Source of the DNA: Janthinobacterium aquaticum
GTDB taxonomy: Bacteria; Pseudomonadota; Gammaproteobacteria; Burkholderiales; Burkholderiaceae_D
Direction of reading: 5' to 3'
Assembly (NCBI RefSeq): GCF_009208565.1
Contig: NZ_WFLK01000016.1
Location: 62,001 to 126,000 of the forward strand
DNA: 64,000 nt
Shown here: piece after piece, positions 59,443 through 64,000 of the stretch
Position numbering within the stretch: the first letter of the stretch is position 1
How the letters are laid out: every line of letters begins with the position of its first letter
The notes under the pieces: model-generated
What the model was told of the DNA's origin: nothing
What the model saw: only the letters and a program-made list of their open reading frames with translations
Database searches by the model: none
Made by a program: the position numbers and the translations under genes

Positions 59443-59885
59443 GCATCGCCTTCAGGCTCGGTGCGCAATTGACCGATATCGGCGTCGAGCCGCTGTTCCA
59501 TTCGCTGCTGTCCACGGTGGCGGTGCAGCTGGAGCACGGCAGCTGGGGCAGCTGCTTCCCGCATGTCATGTTCGAACTCTGTCGCGGCGCACTGCCGGCG
59601 CAGCATGCCGATGCGGCCTGGCGCGAGCTGGAGGACATCCGGCGCAAGTTGAGGCAGCTGACGCCAGGCGCCGCGATCTGGGATTACAGCGACCTGGCGC
59701 GTGAGAGTCCGTGGGGCAAGGCCTTGGGCGCTGGCGTGACCTGCCTGGCCAACTACCACGTCACCACCGACGGCGTGCCTTTGCTCGATGTGATGCTGGA
59801 ACGCGTGGCGGCCTTGAAAGAAGCGGGCGGCACGCTGGAAATCGTGCAGGTAGACGGTATCGCGCCGTTCTACTACAGCGCCTGA
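59439..59885 (+). CDS. Imm70-like (immunity protein) family protein
   Basis: A 148-residue soluble protein from GTG 59439. FRLGAQLTDIGVEPLFHSLLSTVAVQLE, HGSWGSCFPHVMFELCRGALP, AAIWDYSDLARESPWGKAL and ANYHVTTDGVPLLDVMLERV correspond by recollection to the Imm70 pattern (FR-x-GsltDDIG-x-FF-AF-x-ST, WGSRFP, PWG, LSNYFVT-x-GxDLF). Imm70 proteins protect against polymorphic toxins in contact-dependent systems, but no toxin gene is near. It is translationally coupled to the PBP gene. Family call needs profile search. Confidence 0.6.
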   Translation: MSIAFRLGAQLTDIGVEPLFHSLLSTVAVQLEHGSWGSCFPHVMFELCRGALPAQHADAAWRELEDIRRKLRQLTPGAAIWDYSDLARESPWGKALGAGVTCLANYHVTTDGVPLLDVMLERVAALKEAGGTLEIVQVDGIAPFYYSA

Positions 59886-59932
59886 ATCCTTCCGCACCGG
59901 CGCTCAACACTACCGGTCACAATGCGCAATGC

Positions 59933-60047
59933 GGGGTCAGTTCCGCCAAACAGACACGAACTCATCAGTATTGAGACGGGTATGTAGCTCGATTGCAAGA
60001 TCAGGGCTCTACAGCTGAGGCTGTGTCCAAATGGCGGAACTGACCCC
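59933..60047. repeat. GGGGTCAGTTCCGCCA inverted element
   Basis: Left arm GGGGTCAGTTCCGCCA...CAGACAC (59933-59957) and right arm GTGTCC...TGGCGGAACTGACCCC (60023-60047): 16 outer bases perfectly complementary and a further 5 matched after a mismatched block. The interior is about 65 bases without open frame. It occupies the space between two convergent genes and may serve as a bidirectional terminator or miniature element. One arm recurs at 11429-11453. Confidence 0.85.
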
Positions 60048-60060
60048 GCGTTTCCGCGTT

Positions 60061-60675
60061 TCAGGGGAAGGCGGCGGCGAAGGCGGCGCCGGCGCTGGCG
60101 ATGCGTGGTGCGCCGACATCGAAAGTGCAATGGCGCAAGCTTGGCGGGGGTGCGAGGCCAAGCGCGGCCAGGTCGGTTTCGGCCTGCAGTGCGCTCAGCA
60201 TGCCGTCGAGCATGACGGCTGGCATATTGAGTGCGGCGTTGTCGGTGTGGCCGGCGTCGAGCACGCTGGGGGCAAACGCCATCGACAGTGCGCCGTGGCG
60301 TATTGCCTCGCGCATGGCCACGCGGGTGGCGCGGCGCAGCGTGTCGGCGTTCAGTTGTTCGGGCTGGCCCAGGCCGATCACCAGCACGGCGCGCGCAGCG
60401 ACGGCGGCCGGCGGCAGCGTGATCAGCAGTGTTTCCATTTCCTGCGCGCGAAAAGCGCCGGTGGTGCGCAGGCGCGACAGCTGGCCGCCCAGGGCCTGGT
60501 CCAGGCCCAGCAAGCCGCCGCTCATGGTGGTGCCAGGCATTTCATGTTCGAACATGCAGGCCACGCTGAGATCGACGTCGGCTCGGGCGGGGCCCCAGGC
60601 AACGACATCGAAGACGACCTGGTTGGCCGTGCCGATCGGCAGGCGCGGTGGGGCAGATGTGTCGGCAGTGTGCAT
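60061..60675 (-). CDS. Stand-alone M17 leucyl aminopeptidase N-terminal-domain protein
   Basis: A 204-residue protein resembling only the N-terminal macro-like domain of M17 leucine aminopeptidases: FDVVAWGPARADVDLSVACMFE at the start, HEMPGTTMSGGLLGLDQALGGQL, TLLITLPPAAVAARAVLVIGLGQPEQLN and ATRVAMREAIRHG. The zinc/catalytic domain is absent. Start at 60675 (MHTADTS) preceded by AGGAAAG; an upstream ATG at 60732 is less likely. May bind ADP-ribose-like ligands or DNA, or be a regulatory subunit. The family in this form is uncharacterised. Confidence 0.65.
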   Translation of the reverse strand: MHTADTSAPPRLPIGTANQVVFDVVAWGPARADVDLSVACMFEHEMPGTTMSGGLLGLDQALGGQLSRLRTTGAFRAQEMETLLITLPPAAVAARAVLVIGLGQPEQLNADTLRRATRVAMREAIRHGALSMAFAPSVLDAGHTDNAALNMPAVMLDGMLSALQAETDLAALGLAPPPSLRHCTFDVGAPRIASAGAAFAAAFP

Positions 60676-60787
60676 AAACGGCTTTCCTGATGATGCGGCG
60701 CGCAACCGATGGCGCGCCTGCATGAGCATCATAATGGCGCGACACCGCTTGCGCGCCTGCCAAAGGTCAGGGCCTGCAGGACACGGT

Positions 60788-61075
60788 TCAGGCGATCTTG
60801 CTCAACTCGGCCACGTCAATCTTGACGACCTTGTCGCCGACGGCAGCAACCAGTGCCTTGAAGTGCGGTGTGGCTTCATGGGCGACCAGGGCAGCCTTGT
60901 CGGTCCATTCCTCGAGCATGATAAAGCGCGTGGGAATCTTGTTGTCAAGGTGCAGTGCATAAGAGATGCAATCGGCTTCGGCATTGCTTGGCGGAACAAC
61001 GGCTTCCAGCGCGGCGCGTACGGCGTCGATATGCTGGGGTTGGGCATCAATGGTGGCAACAACGATCAAGCTCAT
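60788..61075 (-). CDS. Putative quinol monooxygenase, ABM family
   Basis: A 95-residue dimeric alpha/beta barrel protein (ABM domain, YgiN-like): SLIVVATIDAQPQHIDAVRAALE at the N-terminus and FIMLEEWTDKAALVAHEATPHF with the conserved Glu-Trp and His. These are cofactor-free quinol monooxygenases or related. AAGGAAG precedes the start. Its own unit with the unknown gene 26 bases upstream on the same strand. Confidence 0.82.
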   Translation of the reverse strand: MSLIVVATIDAQPQHIDAVRAALEAVVPPSNAEADCISYALHLDNKIPTRFIMLEEWTDKAALVAHEATPHFKALVAAVGDKVVKIDVAELSKIA

Positions 61076-61101
61076 GGTCTTCCTTTTCTGGATGGAGATG
61101 T

Positions 61102-61533
61102 TCAGGCGTCGCGGTACTCGGCTTCGAGTGCCTCGCGGCGCGGTGTGTCGGCAATATGGACAATCAGTGTATCGGGCAGCTCGGCGGCATGCACGGCGCG
61201 GTGGCGGGCAAACCAGAATACTTCACCCAGTTCTTCGTCCTCGTGTGCGGTGCTGACCAGGGTTTTTGCGTCATCGAGGTCTTCGTAGTTGGTCGCTTCC
61301 AGAAACGCATCGTCGATGGCTTCGTGCCAGCTTTCGCATTGCTTGCCCCAGGCCAGTGCGTAAAGGCAACCGGAGGCGACCAGTGTACGGCAGGTTTCCC
61401 ACATCACCATTTCCTCGACTACCGCTTCGAGCACCAGGATGGTCTTGAACGAGGTCAAACCCTCCAGCGGCGGCAGCGGCTGGTCGGGTGTCAGATGCAG
61501 ATAGCGCAGGGTAGATTTCAGCATGGGCAGCAA
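61102..61533 (-). CDS. Hypothetical protein with CLYALAWG motif
   Basis: A 143-residue acidic soluble protein. The middle has LVASGCLYALAWGKQCESWHEAIDDA, here about residues 51-75 and quoted with care to its key residues Cys55, Trp62, Cys66 and Trp69, and the end has EVFWFARHRAV. The two Cys and two Trp suggest a metal or ligand site. Possibly one of the DUF7684-like families; not sure. It is followed by the ABM gene and may share its transcript. Confidence 0.6.
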   Translation of the reverse strand: MLPMLKSTLRYLHLTPDQPLPPLEGLTSFKTILVLEAVVEEMVMWETCRTLVASGCLYALAWGKQCESWHEAIDDAFLEATNYEDLDDAKTLVSTAHEDEELGEVFWFARHRAVHAAELPDTLIVHIADTPRREALEAEYRDA

Positions 61534-61557
61534 TGGTTAAACAATCAGGTGCCAATT

Positions 61558-62634
61558 TTAACAGCCGCCTGCCGCTTTGCCATACTCCCGGGCCAGCAGC
61601 GCCATCAGCTCGGCGGCCGGCAGCGCACGCGCCAGCGGCGCACCCTGGCCGGCCCACTGCGCGGCAAATTCATGCTGGCCCAGCTTGACTGCGGCCGCAT
61701 TGAGCTGCTTGGCCGCATCATAGGCCACCGGATAGGCCGCAGGCGGAGGGCTGCCTGGCGCTTCGCCGTGCTCGATATAACGATTGACCATGCCGCGCGC
61801 CGGGCGCCCCGACAACACGCTGGTCATGCGCGTCTGGCCGGCGCGCTCGCCCAGCAGGTTGGCGCGGTAACTGGCGCTGGCAGCCGATTCCGGGCAGGCG
61901 ATAAAGGCGGTGCCCAGTTGCGCTGCGGCAGCGCCCAGTTGCAACGCCGCCTGGACGCCGGCACCGTCCATCATGCCGCCGGCGGCAATTACGGGCAGAC
62001 TGGTCTGGCGCACCAGCTGGCGCAGCAGTACAAAGGCTGGCAGTTTTTCATCGCGGGCGTCGGGATCGAACACACCGCGATGGCCGCCTGCCTCGTAGCC
62101 TTGCGCCACGATGGCATCGACGCCGGCCTGCTCGATCAACTGCGCCTCTTCGACGCTGGTGGCGCTGGCGATGGTATAGATGCCGGCGGCGCGCAGCGCC
62201 TGCACGGTGCTGGCCGGCGGCAGGCCGAAATGAAAGCTGACCACGGCAGGACGCTCGTCGAACAGCATCGCCAGCATCGCATCATCGCCCACAAAGGTCG
62301 GATAGATTTCTTCCAGCAGGGTGGGAGCGTCGGCTTTCAGTTCATCGAACAGCGGCTGCAGATGGGCCAGCCAGGCCGCTTCGCGCGCCGCGTCGCGCAC
62401 GGCCGGCGCATGGCAGAAGAAATTGACATTGAACGGCCGCGCGGTCAGCGCGCGCGTGTCGCGGATCGCCTGGCGCGCCTGCGCCAGGGTTGACGCGCCC
62501 AGCCCCAGCGAACCGAGACCGCCCGCCTCAGAGACGGCGGCGGCCAGCTGTGGGGTGGCGGTGCCGGCCATCGGCGCCTGGATAATCGGCAACTGTAGTT
62601 GCAAACGTTCAAGTAGTTGTGCGGACTGCGTCAT
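61558..62634 (-). CDS. NAD(P)H-dependent flavin oxidoreductase / nitronate monooxygenase
   Basis: A 358-residue TIM-barrel flavoprotein of the 2-nitropropane dioxygenase family: [28 protein letters not shown] (positions about 15-42), [13 protein letters not shown] with the catalytic His region, [32 protein letters not shown] for FMN phosphate binding. It may oxidise propionate-3-nitronate or act as a quinone reductase. Starts at 62634; an upstream ATG is 27 bases earlier. Followed by the unknown protein and ABM genes on the same strand. Confidence 0.88.
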   Translation of the reverse strand: MTQSAQLLERLQLQLPIIQAPMAGTATPQLAAAVSEAGGLGSLGLGASTLAQARQAIRDTRALTARPFNVNFFCHAPAVRDAAREAAWLAHLQPLFDELKADAPTLLEEIYPTFVGDDAMLAMLFDERPAVVSFHFGLPPASTVQALRAAGIYTIASATSVEEAQLIEQAGVDAIVAQGYEAGGHRGVFDPDARDEKLPAFVLLRQLVRQTSLPVIAAGGMMDGAGVQAALQLGAAAAQLGTAFIACPESAASASYRANLLGERAGQTRMTSVLSGRPARGMVNRYIEHGEAPGSPPPAAYPVAYDAAKQLNAAAVKLGQHEFAAQWAGQGAPLARALPAAELMALLAREYGKAAGGC

Positions 62635-62696
62635 GGCATGCCTTTGTCGATGCGATGCCAAATTATAGTGGCTGCGGCAAGGGTGTGCCGAGCCTG

Positions 62697-63725
62697 CTAT
62701 TGTCCGGCCGCATCATGACGGTAGCGCGCCGGCGGCAGATCGAACTGGGTGCGGAAAAAGCGGGTAAACGCGCTTTGCGAGGAAAAACCCAGGCGCTCGC
62801 CGATCTCGGCCACGGAGAGCCTGGTCTCGCGCAGCAGACGGCGCGATTCGCGGCTTTTGGCGCGCAGTTCGAGCGCGCGAAACGAGGTGTGTTCCTGCTG
62901 TAACTGGCGCCGCAGCGTCCAGCTGTTGATGGCCAGGCCGTCGCACAGGGCCGGCAGCAGCGAGGCGCCGTTGCCATGGTGCGCACCCAGCAAATCGACG
63001 ATGGCTTGCTCGACGCGCGCGGAAAAGCGCTGCGCATCGTGCAACTGCTGCAATTGAGCATGGGCGTGCTGCAGCGCATGCGGCGCCAGCACGGCGTTGA
63101 ACTGGGCGTAAGGCTGGTCGAGTTTGTGCGCATCGAACGTCAGGCTGTTGCGCCCCTGGTGATAGCGCGCCGGTGCGCCGAAGCATTCCGACACATTGTG
63201 CGCGAACCACGGTGCGGCGCCCATGAAACCGGTGCGAAACGTGGTCGCACGCGGCCCGTCATAGGCGCGTACGACCAGGCTGAGCAATTTGAAATTGGCC
63301 AGCGCCTGCATCGCGCCGCCGAGCGGACAAAACTCGGACAGGTAGTCGATTTCCACCCGGCCGCCCTGTTCGCGCATCAGCATGAAATCGAATTCACCGA
63401 TCAGGCCGCGCAATTTCAGCAGTTCCTGCAGTGCTTCGCGCAGGGTGGGGCGGTTGAAGCAGACATGGGCGATGCTGGAAAATTGCGCAAACCAGTGCGG
63501 CACGTCCATCTCCAGCATGCCGCGCTGCGGCGCCAGGTGCTGCGCATACAGCATCATGCGGCGGTGCCGTTCGGCATTGATGCGCCCGCCTGGCTCAGCC
63601 AGTAAAGCTTCGGTAATGCCGGTCTGGCGCGCAAAATCGGCCGGATCATGGCCGTCTGCCAGCATGGCGCGTGCAAAATGCTGCGCGATACGGTTGGAAA
63701 CCGTCCGCGTATCGGATTTATGCAT
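62697..63725 (-). CDS. AraC family transcriptional regulator
   Basis: A 342-residue regulator with an N-terminal effector domain of the OruR/ArgR-type (Arabinose_bd, about 15-200; [23 protein letters not shown] in part) and a C-terminal double helix-turn-helix (about 245-340): [37 protein letters not shown] and the closing [10 protein letters not shown]. It may regulate the flavoprotein gene 62 bases downstream on the same strand or the truncated exported protein divergent from it. Confidence 0.9.
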   Translation of the reverse strand: MHKSDTRTVSNRIAQHFARAMLADGHDPADFARQTGITEALLAEPGGRINAERHRRMMLYAQHLAPQRGMLEMDVPHWFAQFSSIAHVCFNRPTLREALQELLKLRGLIGEFDFMLMREQGGRVEIDYLSEFCPLGGAMQALANFKLLSLVVRAYDGPRATTFRTGFMGAAPWFAHNVSECFGAPARYHQGRNSLTFDAHKLDQPYAQFNAVLAPHALQHAHAQLQQLHDAQRFSARVEQAIVDLLGAHHGNGASLLPALCDGLAINSWTLRRQLQQEHTSFRALELRAKSRESRRLLRETRLSVAEIGERLGFSSQSAFTRFFRTQFDLPPARYRHDAAGQ

Positions 63726-63929
63726 GGGTGTCTCCCCGATTGTAGTAATTTTTCAGCAATCCTAACACTTTGTAGGAAGAGTTGGTTGCGCACGAATAAA
63801 GTGAAAATTGTTCACGCGGGTATAAATCGACCACTGTGCGGTCAACATGCAGCAGCGCGGTGCAGGCTATATTGCTTGCGGGCCGGCCTGGATGCCGCGC
63901 CCGTAACTACTATAAATCTGGAGATAATC

Positions 63930-64000
63930 ATGACCCGCAATCTGAAACCGATGGCCCTGGCGGTCGCCGGCGGCCTGGCCGCGCTCACCCTTGCCGCCTG
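63930..64000 (+). CDS. Exported protein, 3' end outside window
   Basis: Only 23 codons are seen: MTRNLKPMALAVAGGLAALTLA, a signal peptide whose last visible bases are compatible with a lipobox LTLAAC, followed by the window edge. GGAGAT at about 63920-63925 is a good ribosome binding site, with TATAAAT-like sequence upstream (63911-63917). Divergent from the AraC-type regulator. Nature of the mature protein unknown. Confidence 0.6.
   Translation, partial: MTRNLKPMALAVAGGLAALTLAA

Noticed and set aside
59886..60060. CRISPR-like repeats
   Set aside because: Only two inverted arms, not direct repeats with spacers; no cas genes in the window.
1..64000. Prophage, integron or integrative element
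   Set aside because: No integrase, transposase, phage structural gene, tRNA attachment site or direct repeat pair was seen.

Overview
The window is a GC-rich, gene-dense stretch of a betaproteobacterial chromosome. Gene content (PHA-free central metabolism genes, NsrR/Hmp, ActP, stressosome, FAD sugar dehydrogenase), protein style and the dispersed palindromes GTAGGTCGGATTA and GGGGTCAGTTCCGCCA fit the Oxalobacteraceae (Massilia, Duganella, Janthinobacterium and relatives). That placement is inference from pattern, not from a search. I saw no rRNA, tRNA, CRISPR array, integrase, transposase or phage module. The first gene (ferritin-like) and the last (exported protein) are cut by the window edges.

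Layout. 0-6 kb: ferritin-like protein, MgtC-like membrane protein, topoisomerase IB, YkvA-like protein, class C beta-lactamase-fold hydrolase and a MscS channel. 6.3-11.4 kb: a trehalose operon (membrane-tethered OtsA with a putative extracytoplasmic sensor, OtsB, GH15 hydrolase). 11.5-16.3 kb: PepSY iron-uptake-type membrane protein behind a Fur-like box, an MFS exporter and an exported DUF885 hydrolase. 16.4-20 kb: a translationally coupled three-subunit FAD/cytochrome c sugar dehydrogenase. 20-23.3 kb: a metal-type ABC operon resembling the zinc-responsive PA4063-PA4066 cluster of Pseudomonas, extended by a thioredoxin-like protein. 23.4-33.8 kb: an accessory-looking part with an unknown protein, an OsmC-YcaO fusion, three regulator/oxidoreductase groups (LysR/NTF2/SDR, Rrf2/flavin reductase, LysR/SDR) and an MFS pump.

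33.8-42 kb (minus strand): a metallophosphoesterase and a solute-binding protein, then the most striking locus, a complete RsbR-RsbS-RsbT-SpoIIE stressosome module whose genes overlap two hybrid histidine kinases, one of which carries its own N-terminal RsbT/RsbW-type ATPase. No sigma-B-type sigma factor is present, so the output is probably a phosphorelay. Divergent from it, 42.2-43.9 kb, is a nitric oxide defence pair (hemerythrin-like protein and flavohemoglobin Hmp) behind a near-consensus NsrR box; NsrR itself is encoded at 46.8-47.2 kb. Between them lies DUF485-ActP acetate uptake with a strong terminator.

47.6-52 kb: PEP carboxylase and pyruvate kinase in tandem, facing the same PEP/pyruvate node. 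52-64 kb: GFA protein, HEAT-repeat protein, thioesterase, SDR, UPF0303 protein, AlkB, a class A penicillin-binding protein coupled to an Imm70-like orphan immunity protein, a stand-alone M17 N-terminal-domain protein, a small monooxygenase, a nitronate monooxygenase-type flavoprotein and an AraC regulator. Dispersed palindromes sit at convergent gene ends and in three cases provide the stop codon of the flanking gene.
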